Shown: positions 54,201-64,000, counted from the stretch's first letter. The stretch: DNA of 64,000 bases from Oscheius dolichura (GCA_932521035.1 OW051496.1:8370001-8434000); one strand, 5' to 3'. Numbers and translations are program-made. Notes: generated by a model not told the origin, from the letters alone.

Positions 54201-56074
54201 CGACGATGGGTCTCTTCGGCGAAGACGACGGCGCTCCCATGTTACTTCTCATCATTCCCTTCTGGGGATGTGCCCTCTCTGCCGCCATCTACGGAAAGGA
54301 TGCCTGGGTGATCCTGCGGGACGACGGCTATAAGTACATGGAGATATGTTACCACGCGGAGCTGAACCACGCCCCGAGAGAAGAGGACAAGGTCCGAAAG
54401 GTGAGCTCCTTGAGGAATAGACACGTGTGCCAGGTCGCAAGAAACATCTTCTTCGTCATATGGAACCCCTTGATTCTGGCGGCTTCGTGGTTCGTCCTTT
54501 GCCTCTCCTACTACCACCACGAGGACCCCTGGTTCGACTACTACGCCATCGTCCTCGGCCTCGTCTACTCTGCTTTCTCCACTGCTCAAGGCATCATCAC
54601 CAACAGCAACAAGCTCGAGACCCTGCTGGTAAAGGTCGTCTTCCGCTGGCTGCCCGACTGGAAGTGGCTTCCCCGAGTCACCCCGCTGTCCCGTCTTACT
54701 CGGGAAGAGGTCGGTACAAGTTATAGGGCAATTGAAATGGAGACTTGTTCAGGTCAACTGTGCTTATAAGAAGGAGAAGCTCAAGAGCGAGCCCTACCCG
54801 TTCACGCCGACCTTGACCTACTGGTACCTGCGGGAGGAGGAGCGCTACTGGATCCACAGGGGCCTGACAATGACCTATTGCCGGGAACGATATGTCACTG
54901 GAGACACCGTCGAGGAATGCATCGCGGTATCGTTTTTCAGTTTTTGTTTTAATTAAAAATCTCCTCAGAAAGCGACCCAAAAGCAACTGGAGATTGCTTT
55001 GGACACGGACGACCCGCAGCGCTTCTACTGGATTGGCGTCTGGGCCGAGCAGATCCGTCTCCATGACACGTTCGTCATACAGGGATCAAGAGGAGAGGTC
55101 CGTCAAATTTCTAACCAGGAAAACTAAGTAGTCATTCAGGTGGAAAGGCCGTATGATGTGTGCTTCCGAGCAATGACTCGGCCGATGATGACACCGAGGC
55201 AGAAGGAGGAGGAGGAGCGGCAATGCGTAGGATTACTAGAGACTACCGTATACCCGGAGAGTTCAGCAACGGTACAAGCAGCTGGCCGACATCTTGCAGT
55301 TTACTCCCGTCGACAAGAGACGCATCCGCTTCCCCTCCGTGTGGATACCGTTCGCCTCGTGGTTGGAGTGGCTGAACCTGCATCATCCCATGCCAGAGCG
55401 ACCAGGATTTATACAACTTGTCCTCCGAGAACAGGTGGCATTCTCTCCCTTTTTGGGGATATAATGAGCGTTTTCAGCACCAGGAAGCGATGGACGAGGC
55501 AAACAGACGACTTGAAATGTTTGCGCCAGAAGACGGACCGGGATATGAAGACATCTATCGTGAGGTCCTCTTGGATCAGAACCGACCCGGGTAGGACGAG
55601 GGGCCGACTAATATTCTATTCTTTCAGTTTCATCGGCCCTCGCACCGATAATGATTTTCGGTACTTCCCCGGAGCCAGGGAGGTGATCGATTGCTTCCAC
55701 GGATCCCAGTCAGTTGAACTTGTTTTCATTTAGAATAAGACATTTTCAGGCCGTTTCACGATAAGATGGCTCTCTTAATACGCGTGCAGGCCCAGTGGCT
55801 AAGGGCGGAGGCCATGGGGGAATATGTGCCGGAGGAGCAGGCAGAACAAGAACCGGACCCAACTGCCGTTGCCCCCAACGGAGAAGCCGCAGCCGAGCCG
55901 AACCCTGGTGCCGTTGACCCGAACGCGGCAGCAGCCGTCCTAGCCCCCGATGCGGATGCTTCTCCGCCGAATGGAGAAGCCGCCGATGCAGCGCCGGTCC
56001 CCGAGGCCGCAGAAGCCGACGAGCCAGCCACGATCCCTGAACCCCAACCAGGACCGAGCAGCAGAAGAGACTGA
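48263..56074 (+). CDS. mucin-like / C-type lectin / EGF / seven-transmembrane receptor-like protein
   Basis: One long gene of about 20 or more exons. ATG 48263 gives the signal peptide MKGGLLLLVLLASP. Two small Cys-containing segments (48345-48640 and 49749-50145) alternate with Thr/Ser/Pro-rich mucin-like exons, the bulk of them at 50180-52445. From about 52490 the protein becomes globular: CTNACPSGYEEGENFCYV, FEDVYFC and AELFWINVHFAES fit a C-type-lectin-like domain. Two EGF-like modules follow (CFEKGTDNCTEVEGGYKCNC; CNGNGKC with FECKCDVTHAGETC). Seven hydrophobic segments lie between 53660 and 54610, for example SAGAMIAGIYTGNNIFLLFL, LLLIIPFWGCALSAAIYG and YYAIVLGLVYSAFSTAQGI. A tail of about 350 residues ends in an Ala/Glu/Pro-rich stretch (PNGEAAAEPNPGAVDPN) with TGA 56072-56074. 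The topology resembles adhesion GPCRs, but no GPS motif was found. Exon joins in 48.6-49.8 and 50.1-52.5 kb are provisional. Confidence 0.68.
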
Positions 56075-56371
56075 AGTCTCACCGGGAAACACTCTTCTTC
56101 AATTTCTCTCAATTGCTACAATTTGGTGAAATAAAAGAATGTTGAAAAGTTAGTCTCCTTGATAGAGATAGAGCAGTTTCCTCGTCATAAAACAAAGGAG
56201 GCACCCTCGCTGCTGGATAAACTGTCATTGAAAAGGGAAAGGACCACGGAAGACAAGAGAAAGGACAATCAAATAGACACAATTGAGAAGTCCTCCGCTC
56301 TCGAACGAGTTTATATTTGAGAAAATCAGTTTTATCACTAATCGGGTAGGGGAGCGGATGTAGCTGCTTCA

Positions 56372-58320
56372 TTACTTGCGGCTCCTTCCACTCTTCAAGG
56401 CAGCCGCTTTGCCAGTCGGCTTGGTCGTCTCCTTCGTCTCCTTCGTCTCCTTCGTGTCCTTCATTTCCCTCGTTCCCTCCTTGGTGCCGTCCTTCGTGTT
56501 CTTCGCGTGCCGTCTCTTCCTCTCCGAGGCCTTCTTCTGCTTTTTCCTGTTCTGGGCCTTCTTCTTCGACTCGCTGCTGCTCGAACTGGAGCCGCTTTGC
56601 TGGTTGTCGGTCGAGGTGCTGGACGACGAGCTGCTCATCTCACTCTTCGGCACCTTCTTGCCAATCCACTCGGCCTTCTTCTTCAGGTCAATCTTGCAGT
56701 CGGCCGCCACGGCGTGGAGGGCCTTCTCGATGAAGCCGTAGTCCGGCTCGTCGGCACACTCCAATCCTCGGATATACTCGGCTATGCACCACATCTCCTG
56801 TGGCACCGAGCTGCCACTGGGAGCAAAATTCTTCTTGCTGGCAAAGAATTTCTCCTTCAGATGGAGAACTTCTTTCTTGTCTGCCTTCCTCTTCCAGGAC
56901 AGTCCATGAAACCAGTCGAATAGATCCGCCACCATATAGAGCCATGTCTCCAAGTCGTCTTTGCGGCCCTGTTCCAGTTGCTTGTGGCATGCTCGCGAGG
57001 CAAAACGGATAGTTCCCAGGAATTTGACCTTGGGCCGAGCAGTTCTGAAACGAAACAGATATAGTTGATTCCAAAGAAGGTTCCGGAGCGACGGAAAGAT
57101 GCCCTCTGCTTGGTTCAAATAAAAGCGCAGAGACTCAGCTAATCGCCCAAAAAGTCCCAGGGTAGACAGCAGACAGTGTTGGGCCAATCTAATGGTTCCA
57201 AGAAAGTCCAAATACCTCAAGGGGCCAGTAGCGTTCCTCATGCAAAAGTCTCCGCCCCGTAACTCGATTGGAGAAGGATTGGTCCCAAATGGGTCGGCCG
57301 GATCCATGGTTTCTGGTGGCCCACCGACCCTAAATCCTTCTATCGAAAGAATTGAATCAAGAGATTGGTCTAAAGCCTCCATTTCTTCTCTTTGATGCCC
57401 ATTTTCGGTCTCCTACAGCGCCAGCCCCGTGCCAGACAAGAAACGTACTTGACTACCCGCGTTCCTGGGTTGAAAATCATTCTGGCTATGCCAAAGTCCA
57501 ACATGAAGACGGTGGCCTCGACTTCTTCCAGGCCGACAGCAAAATTCTGCGGCTTGATGTCCCGATGGAGCCAGCCAACGTGGTGGAGATCGGTGACAGC
57601 CTTGAGCGTTTGTAGGGTAATGTTCATGGCGGTCTCCTTTGCGAAGGATTGCCCGAGGATCTTGATCCGGACGTCCTCTATCGACGGGCCGACGAGTCCC
57701 ATCACGACGAACTTGAAATCATTGCACATGCCCTTGTCCAGAAATTCGACGAAGTGTTTCCTCCTCGAGGGCTCGGCCGCCTGGCACTCTTCCAGCACAC
57801 TGGCTTCGATCTTCAGTCGGAGCATTCGCTTCTCCCCGGCCACCATTTCCGTCTTCATAGCGTACTCCTTCGTGTCGAGGTTGTCCACTTTCACAACTTT
57901 GTAGACGTCGCCAAAGCCCCCGGAGCCGAGCTTCTTCTTTACTTCCCACTTGAAGTTGAGACTCCTGACGTTGTCGCCGTGGGCCAGTTCCACCCTCTTC
58001 ACCTTCTTCTTTCTCTTCTTCGACGGCTTCTTTCGCCTGGTGATCTTCTTCTTGTCCGCTTTTTCCATCTTTCTACACGAATGGGATGTCTTCTTTCCCA
58101 GCTGCTGGCCGGCCTCTTCTCCATCTGATTTTTCTCCAGGCTGTGGCGGTCTTTGATCCGGCGGCACCGACCACAACAATTCTTCCGGCGCTGTAACGGC
58201 CGTACAGGCACGCTTCAAAGGAGATCCGGTAACAGCTGGCTTGATGGACACGGCCTGCCGAGGGGAGACGGCCGGCTTCGTGGACAGTCTCGGCTTCGTA
58301 GAGAAGTTCTTCGCAGACAT
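56372..58320 (-). CDS. CK1/TTBK-type protein kinase with basic tails
   Basis: Serine/threonine kinase of the casein-kinase-1 group, which is greatly expanded in nematodes (often testis-expressed). Exon 1 from ATG 58320 has a Lys-rich leader, the glycine loop KKLGSGGFGDVYKV, YAMKTE (lysine), LHRDIKPQNFAVG (catalytic loop) and FMLDFGIAR (DFG), to about 57455. The next certain exon starts at about 57057: RPKVKFLGTIRFASRACHKQ, DDLETWLYMVADLFDWFHGL, PQEMWCIAEYIRG, ending in a Ser- then Lys/Thr-rich tail with a stop at 56372-56374. The intervening 400 bp contains a diverged duplicate of the activation-segment exon (FLGTIRLAQHCLLSTLG). It converges with the 7TM gene and diverges from the Ser/Arg/Gly-rich gene. 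Confidence 0.85.
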
Positions 58321-58386
58321 TTGCAGATAGCAGCAAGTCGGCTGCTAGCAACAGAAGACAACTGTGCTCTGACGGGATCACCCGGA

Positions 58387-58394
58387 TATTTATA
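58387..58394 (-). promoter_or_regulatory. TATA box of the kinase gene
   Basis: TATAAATA on the minus strand, about 67 bp upstream of the kinase ATG. Confidence 0.5.
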
Positions 58395-58907
58395 CCCCAA
58401 AAAGGATTAGCCGCTTCTTTACAGGAGATAATTGGTTGGGGACAGTCAGCCAGCAGGTCGTTGACGGTATTCACCAGTCAGCATCGGCTATTCGACGATA
58501 TTCTTACAACCGCGGGTTTAAAATGGAACCAAGCTGTTCTTTCTGGTTTAAATGTTGTCAGAGACTTACAAGGTGCCGAAGAGGAACTACCGTAACCTGT
58601 ACAAAGAAAATAAGTCCAGAAGGTTCTTACGAAGAAGATCCTGGCGTACAGGGGGATTTTCTCTGGCTTCAACCTTTATTTGGCTGGGGTATTTATATTT
58701 GTACAATTCCCTGCTTTATTTCTTTCTATTTCTACCATTTAGAAAAGGAAATTCCTTTAGAAACGGCCCCGCGGCTCTCTGCACCGCCCCCCGCGATTGT
58801 TGACCGCCGATGACGTCATAGTGTTGCTGATCTGTGTCCTATCGCGCCTGCCCCCTCCGAAACTAAATTCGAAAGCATTTCGTCACAGAACCCGACCCCC
58901 TTTGACA
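58395..58907. other. divergent intergenic region
   Basis: Between the kinase and the Ser/Arg/Gly-rich gene, both with TATA boxes. Short open frames here lack support. Confidence 0.45.
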
Positions 58908-58914
58908 TATAAAA
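58908..58914 (+). promoter_or_regulatory. TATA box of the Ser/Arg/Gly-rich gene
   Basis: TATAAAA 36 bp upstream of the chosen ATG (58950); it rules out the further-upstream in-frame ATG-less extension as coding. Confidence 0.6.
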
Positions 58915-58949
58915 GCCCGGCTCCCAGTTGGGCTCCTCATTCTGCTCTA

Positions 58950-59756
58950 ATGGCTCCCCATAAGCATTTCTCTCGCCGATTCCGCTCTTCCCCCCAAGAG
59001 GAACTCCCTCCTCACCTCCTCATGGCCATGCTCCTTTCTAAAAAAGGCGGCAAAAAGATGAGGAAACTGGTGGCCAAGCTGGCTGAAGCCGAGTCTTCGT
59101 CCTCGTCCTCCAGCTCCTCCTCCTCCTCTTCTTCGTCTTCTTCCGACTCGTCTCCCAGCTCCGGGGAAGAGGATGTCGTTGTTGTCCCTAATCCTGTCGC
59201 TGAACTTCCCCGCCACCGCGGAAGAAGAGACCGTTCCCGTTCCCGTCGCCGTTCTCGTGGGCCTCGTTCTCGACCTGGATCTCGTGGACCCGAGGATCGT
59301 GCGGCCTCTCGCTCCCCCAGCCGTTCTCGATCAGGAGTTCGCCGTCATCACAAACGCCATGGATGCGGTCGCCAGCTACCCGGATTCTGTCCTATTCGTG
59401 GTGGATTCGGCCCCGGATTTGGACCTGGATTCGGCTTCGGCCCTCGTTTTGGAATGGAACACGGACTGAAGCACCATCTGAGACGCATGAAGCACCACCA
59501 TCACCGTCGCCATCCTCATTTCTGGGGAATGGGCCGCCGTCTCGGACATGGATTTGGAGGAATGGGACCCTTTGGCCGCTCTCGTGGACCATTCGGCCGT
59601 GGCTGTGGACGTTTCGGTCCTGAATTCGGTCGTGGAGGATTCGATCCCCGAATGGGAGGAGGAATGGGACCAGCTGGATTCGATCCCCGGATGATGATGG
59701 GAGGACCTGGAGGATTCCCCGAGATGCCCCGCCGTTGCCGCCGTTTTTCCTTCTAA
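58950..59756 (+). CDS. Ser-tract, Arg/Ser-rich and Gly/Phe/His-rich low-complexity protein
   Basis: Single exon, 268 codons, from ATG 58950. Order: basic N terminus (APHKHFSRRFRSSP), KKGGKKMRKLVAKLAEAE, a run of about 17 serines followed by an acidic SGEED stretch, SR/RSR dipeptides, then glycine/phenylalanine/histidine-rich sequence (GFGPGFGPGFGFGPRFG; HHHHRRHPHF; repeats of GGFDPRM). It ends PRRCRRFSF and TAA 59754-59756. No folded domain is visible. Such composition is found in RNA-binding or condensate-forming proteins and in some cuticle or gland proteins; I cannot choose. It starts only 30 bp after a TATA box and has strong C-ending codon use like the 7TM gene. Confidence 0.72.
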   Translation: MAPHKHFSRRFRSSPQEELPPHLLMAMLLSKKGGKKMRKLVAKLAEAESSSSSSSSSSSSSSSSSDSSPSSGEEDVVVVPNPVAELPRHRGRRDRSRSRRRSRGPRSRPGSRGPEDRAASRSPSRSRSGVRRHHKRHGCGRQLPGFCPIRGGFGPGFGPGFGFGPRFGMEHGLKHHLRRMKHHHHRRHPHFWGMGRRLGHGFGGMGPFGRSRGPFGRGCGRFGPEFGRGGFDPRMGGGMGPAGFDPRMMMGGPGGFPEMPRRCRRFSF

Positions 59757-60318
59757 ACTAGAAGATCTCCACTACCAGTATTATTCCACATTCCCTAATC
59801 TATTATATTTGTTGTAAATAAATAATAATAATGTACTTTTTCGTGTTCTTATCTTTTTTGGGAAAGGGGCAGAGGGTAGGGAAGTTTTTCTGTTTAGAAA
59901 ATATATCCAAGACTTGAGCCGTCCAAGTGTTATGGAAGTGGAGGTGGAGGAAGAGGACGACGAGGAGAAGGGAAGAAGGTGGGGGAGGAGCCGGGAGGAT
60001 GGAATTGTAGAAACCTAGACGAGGAGGGGAAGCAAAAATCTAGCCGAATGATCTGATCCCTAACCATTCTCCCGGTGGCGGTGAAGGAAGACAATGGCTG
60101 TCCCGAAGGGATTTACAGACAGGATACGACCAGATACAGATTTCTGTAATGGACGAGTCTTTGTCTGTCTGTCAGTCTGTCCGGTCGACAGGTTTGTCTA
60201 CTTAACATAATCCTTTTCCTGTCTTGCCGTGGTAACGTCAAGTTTTAAAGCCGGAATTAGGTCATTCAATTCATTTCCCCCCTCGCGAGCGGTTGCAATG
60301 GAGCATCTTCTTAGCAAT
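59757..60318. other. intergenic with simple-sequence tract and a 19-bp tandem duplication
   Basis: GGA/GAGGA-rich tract at 59935-59990 and a tandem duplication of GCAATGGAGCATCTTCTTA at about 60295-60332. No gene recognised before the lectin remnant. Confidence 0.45.
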
Positions 60319-60642
60319 GGAGCATCTTCTTACGACGGAACATCGGTAATAGCCAACTTACAGTAAGATATACTTGTTTGTAGGTGGGATACACAAAATT
60401 GGGCTGCTCCACAACCGGATAATGCCAACGGGGTAGAATACTGCTCGGAGGTGAGTCTCACATCAAACGAATTTCAATGTTAAAATAAAAAAAATCAATT
60501 CTTTCTCCAGATGTGTATGGTTACGTTCAACGACGGTGGTATATCGTGGTGTAAGTACTACCAACCTGGAAAATGGAATGATTTTTGGTGTAACGCACCT
60601 CATTCCGTCTATATTTGTAAGAAACCAGCCAATAAGCACTGA
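60319..60642 (+). CDS. C-type lectin-like domain, C-terminal part (short gene or fragment)
   Basis: Three short exons: a first exon ending ...TTEH, then WDTQNWAAPQPDNANGVEYC, then MCMVTFNDGG and PGKWNDFWCNAPHSVYICKK, with TGA 60640-60642. The order NWAxxQPDN-GxExC / GKWNDxxC / YICK is that of the second half of a C-type lectin domain, including the QPDN and WND residues that coordinate calcium in carbohydrate-binding members. The first half (WIGL region, first cysteines) and a signal peptide are not visible, so this is probably a truncated gene. The first exon is tentative. Confidence 0.6.
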
Positions 60643-60752
60643 TGTAATGTGTGAATAAAATGTGTTCTGTTGGTTGTTGGCTTACCTAGGCTCGTATATA
60701 CCTGGGAACATCTCTCCCCCTTGACATATTCGTTACCACCTTTGTTTTTAGA

Positions 60753-61444
60753 ATGCCGTATATCTGCGCCAAGGCTGCCGGAAAGAATGACGATCGGTGT
60801 CTTCGTCTGACGGGATCTCAGGTAAGATTTTATCATTTACGGAGGAAAACCTGGCTTCAAGATGGAGCAGACAAGTATTATTCCGGCTGCTCTCTTCGGC
60901 CTAATGGCTGCCAATGGGCAACGCTTCGTGTTGCGCTTCCCGAACGGTCAGAACAAGCCGACCCCCTTCGGCTACAATGACCGTCTTGTCATCAGTGGAA
61001 CCTCTCCTGTAAACACGCTCCCTGACAACGCGTGAAGTCTGAACCTTCTCTTCGAGACCTACCAACTCCTCTTCCACTTGGCTGTCAAAGAAGTTTTCAA
61101 AACCATCGTCTTTAACAGCAACATGGTCCCATGGGGCGGCCCCTACACCTGGGGCCAGGGTGCCAGCCAGCCGTCGCCTCTAACTCCAGGACAGGCTTTT
61201 CAGATCGAATTAGTCAACCCCCCCCCCTTTCGGCTATAGTTGTAAGTTTACGTCTCTCCTACTTTTTATGATCATTTTCCAGGCGAATATCAACGGGAAG
61301 TCGTTCCCTTTCTCCCCACAGGACGTCGTCTCGCCATCCGTCTCTGGATTGGTTGTGGACAGTGTCACCTATTATAAGAGCGATGGAAAGACGACCAAGC
61401 TGAACTTCTCCGATGCGGTACTCGATATTTTACCGAAACAGTGA
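60753..61444 (+). pseudogene. galectin-family sequence, broken
   Basis: After a short upstream exon (MPYICAKAAGKNDDRCLRLT), the frame reads GQRFVLRFPNGQNKP, YNDRLVISGTSPVNTLPDNA, SLNLLFETYQLLFHLAVKEV, KTIVFNSNMVPWGGPYTWGQ, LTPGQAFQIELVNP, then ANINGKSFPFSPQD and VSGLVVDSVTYY, ending at TGA 61442-61444. The S-x-NLL ... FHLAV ... VVFNS-x-x-x-WG ... GQAFQIEL ... INGK-x-F order is that of a galactose-binding galectin domain. A TGA interrupts it after PDNA (about 61035), and a run of ten C residues at 61219-61228 shifts the frame to a stop. Typical sugar-contact residues (H-x-N-x-R) are not kept. Likely a pseudogene. Confidence 0.65.
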
Positions 61445-61591
61445 GAAGGGGAAGGATGTTGTGATCCGAGATAATTAGTCTGAATAAATCGGTCCTCCTC
61501 CTCTTTTGACCTGACAAGAAAGGGAGTAGTACCGCTTGAAGGGCGTCTGGGCCGTTTGAAGCGATACATCAGGCTCTGGTAAAGGAAACAT

Positions 61592-62651
61592 TTATTCCGG
61601 TTTTAAATATCTTGCCAGCAGCGTCGCACCGTACTGTTCCAATCGGGTTTCATGAATAAATGCATATTCACAGAGCTGCGTGTACCGTCCGTTTATTTCA
61701 TGATGAAAGAGGAGATACCCTTTCACCGCCATCATTTGCAAAAAACCGAGGACTTGTTGAGCCGACCCGTGTAGCTCAACCAGTACCTAGACATTCCAAT
61801 AAAGGAAATAGCGAGTAGGCACAGACCTGTGCTGGTCGGTATTCCCTCAGAAAAGGTTCCATAGCGACGACTTCTGTTCCCTCTATGTCGATCTTCAATA
61901 TTTCCACATTTTGAACATTCTGTCCCTTAAGAATACTAGCCATTGTCCGTGTTTTATTGGTGTCAAACAGTCCGACCGTCGCCTCCACTACCGTACCTCC
62001 AAGAGCTTCTACTGCCTTTATCACATTGGGTTGTTGCTTTTCCTAAAGATTTCGTCTATTTGTCTGTGTCATTTTATAACTCACAGAATCGACAGCAATA
62101 ATCCGGCATCGCTTGTCCGAATACGTTTGGAGATCTGTTTCATAGGATACGGAGTTGGCTATTCCGAGGGCGAAGACGGCACAATCGTGGGGGAGACTGG
62201 AATGTCTCTCTTTATAGATTCGATGGACCGAAGGGGACCAGAATCCCTGAGATTACCGTACTTTTCCGGGGAGCACATCCATTTCCCTCCGTCGTCCGTC
62301 GTTCCAACTTTAATCTTCTCCGAGCAATAAGCCTCCGGGGCGAGATTATTGTAGAGATGCGGCAGTGCCCAGTCATTGTTGACTTTGACTAATTCCAGAT
62401 TGGCCTTTCTCTGATCTACCTGAAACTAAACGGTTTCCAGCGAAATATGGATAGCTTTCCTGGCGTTGATAAGCAGCTATTAGCCAGGAAGACGGCTTAT
62501 TGTAGCTTGATTTGTGAAGGGAAAGGATATAACATAATACCAAGGCTAGAACGACCAAGGGAAGGGGGACGTCATATCCAAATCTTTTAGTCTTTAAACT
62601 CGTGTACATTTTATAAAATGTTGGATTGATAGAAGACCTGAATATGGGCAT
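61592..62651 (-). CDS. FkbM-family (Methyltransf_21) methyltransferase, DIEG subtype
   Basis: Paralogue of the gene at 1204-2253. Read leftward from ATG 62651 (or 62609): a basic tail, VPLPLVVLALVLCYILSLHK signal anchor, NKPSSWLIAAYQRQ; then LAPEAYCSEKIKVGTTDDGG with KWMCSPE; LPHDCAVFALGIANSVSYET; CRIIAVDS; VEILKIDIEGTEVVAMEPFL; VLVELHGSAQQVLGFLQMMA; and LLFHHEINGRY, with a stop at 61592-61594. The first intron lacks a canonical donor: exon 1 ends ...CGCCAG followed by GAAAGC where paralogues have GT. Read through, the frame stops 30 residues later. The gene may therefore be impaired, use a rare donor, or start further in. Confidence 0.8.
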
Positions 62652-63235
62652 AATGAAACCATATGATCAGAATAAAAATTGATTTCGGATAGATTGAATT
62701 GGCACTTGGGAAAAGCACCTCACCGAAGGTATGGAAAGAAGATGACCTGACAAGGGAAGACAAGATGATAGAAAAAGTGCAAAAGTGTTTCTTTGTGAAC
62801 AGTGAAATAGTGTAAAGGATCAGGAACCTCGCCTGGTCGGGCCGTATAGCGGCTCATGTGCGGCCGTATATTCTTTTGTCCGGACACTGGAAATGATTAT
62901 TTTCGTATCGTTTGTTTGAGCAGCTGAGAAATATGTATACCCTCCTTCACCTCTGCTAATTTAACAATGGAGAGAAGGACTGCTCAAACTCGTGCACTTG
63001 CAGATATTGACGGCTACTGGACGGGGAGTAAGGTGGCCAGAGAGTGGCGACCACAGAGATCAAGGAACCGAGACAGACCTGGAACCTTCACTGATGGACT
63101 GAAAGGGGAGCCCCGGAGTACACTCATCCCTGAGAAAGTCTAACTGAAAGCAGAGGCTGTTTAAAGGGATTTTAAGCCGTTTGAAGAGATCGAACCCTCC
63201 TCTGGTTTCCCCCAAAGATGCCTTATAAAAACTCT
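62652..63235. other. intergenic, one small open frame
   Basis: Between tandem methyltransferase genes. The plus-strand frame 62967-63143 (ATG, 58 codons, basic, starting MERRTAQTRALADIDGYW) has no supporting similarity. It is recorded only because it is intact. Confidence 0.3.
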
Positions 63236-64000
63236 TTATTCAGGTTTCAAATAGCTGGCTAACAACGTCGCCCCGTACTGTTCCAATCGGGTTTCATGAA
63301 TAAATGCATATTCACAGAGATCAGTGTACCGTCCGTTTAATTCGTGATGAAAGAGAAGATATCCCTTCAATGCCATCATTTGTAAAAAGCCGAGGACTTG
63401 TTGAGCCGACCCGTGTAGCTCAACCAGTACCTAGACATTCCAATAAAGGTGATAAAGAGAAAGGTAATTCCACCTGTGCTGGGCGGTAGTCCTTTAAGAA
63501 AGGTTCGGTGGCTTCCCATTCGGCTCCCTCTATGTCCATCTTCAGTATCTCCACCTGGTCAGCATTGTTGTCCTTGAGAATAGTAGCCATTCTTCGTGTT
63601 GTTGCGTTGTCAACAGCCCCAACCTTCGCCTCCACGACAACTCCCCGAAGAGCTTCTATCGCCTTTATCACGCTCGGTGATTGCCTCCCCTAAAGAATTT
63701 GTCTATTTCTCTGTTTCTTTTCGACCTACCGAATCGACAGAAATGATCCGGCACCTCTTCTCCGAATACCTCTGAAGATCTTCTTCATATGTGACCATGT
63801 TGTTTATTCCAAGAGCAAGGACGACACAATCCCGGGGGAGACTGAAATCTCTCTTTATAGGAGACTAGCTGGGCCGCCAAGGGCTGGAAAGTGAATAATA
63901 CCGTACTTTTCCGGAGAACACATCCATTTTCCCCCGTCATCCGTCGTTCCAACTTTAATCTTCTCCGCGCAGTAGACCTCCGGAGCGAGATTATTATAGA
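63236..64000 (-). CDS. FkbM-family (Methyltransf_21) methyltransferase, DIEG subtype (5' part beyond window)
   Basis: Tandem neighbour of the preceding gene and more conserved. Reading leftward from the window edge: KIKVGTTDDGGKWMCSPE; DCVVLALGINNMVTYEEDLQ; CRIISVDS; VIKAIEALRGVVVEAKVG; VEILKMDIEGAEWEATEPFL; VLVELHGSAQQVLGFLQMMA; HHELNGRYTDLCEYAFIHET; YGATLLASYLKPE, with a stop at 63236-63238. The DIEGAE motif is intact here, whereas the upstream-numbered neighbour has DIEGTE. The signal anchor and first exon lie past 64000. Confidence 0.85.

Noticed and set aside
54242-55064. Minus-strand open frames under the 7TM exons
   Set aside because: The plus strand shows transmembrane and splice structure; the antisense frames have no domain or start context.
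1-64000. Search for CRISPR arrays, bacterial operons, phage genes and bacterial contamination
   Set aside because: Spliced nematode genes cover the whole window; no repeat-spacer arrays or prokaryotic gene organisation are present.

Overview
The window is nuclear DNA from a nematode, most likely a free-living rhabditid-type worm; I cannot name the species. Genes are split by very short introns, many only 35-50 bp, ending in TTTCAG or TTTTAG. The gene content is nematode-typical: the worm families DUF1647, DUF268 and DUF273, GT11 and GT10 fucosyltransferases, FkbM-type (Methyltransf_21) methyltransferases, nuclear-receptor ligand-binding domains, an F-box-like family, a nematode-style PDZ protein, an expanded-type CK1 kinase, C-type lectin and galectin sequences, and a Tc3-like transposon. 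All coding features are spliced genes given as start-to-stop spans. Exon joins were made by eye from splice consensus, frame and comparison between paralogues.

Layout. (1) 1-33 kb is a mosaic dominated by glycan-modifying Golgi-type enzymes: GT10 fucosyltransferase (3' part), FkbM methyltransferase, DUF1647, DUF268, GT11 fucosyltransferase, two DUF273 glycosyltransferases, a beta-1,4-galactosyltransferase and a tandem pair of FkbM methyltransferases. Mixed in are three nuclear-receptor LBD genes without a usable DNA-binding domain, a three-member family of small proteins, two Cys-rich secreted miniproteins, a dead F-box-like gene, a deleted Tc3-like element and several repeats. (2) 33.6-35.3 kb holds a divergent proteasome Rpt2-like ATPase on the minus strand. 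(3) 35.6-47.3 kb is an array of six F-box-like genes, all on the minus strand, interrupted by three foldback/MITE-like elements and by one plus-strand PDZ gene. (4) 48.3-56.1 kb is one large plus-strand gene for a signal-peptide, mucin-like, C-type-lectin, EGF and seven-transmembrane protein. (5) 56.4-59.8 kb has a CK1-type kinase and a Ser/Arg/Gly-rich protein, transcribed divergently from TATA boxes. (6) 60-64 kb has lectin remnants and two more FkbM methyltransferases in tandem, the last cut by the window end.

How they may work together (inference): five FkbM-like methyltransferases beside two fucosyltransferases, a galactosyltransferase and three DUF families of glycosyltransferase or methyltransferase type, nearly all with an N-terminal signal anchor, suggest a rapidly evolving cluster that decorates secreted and surface glycans. 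The lectins, the nuclear-receptor LBDs, the F-box array and the small secreted Cys-rich peptides are also classes that expand in worms in response to microbes and xenobiotics.
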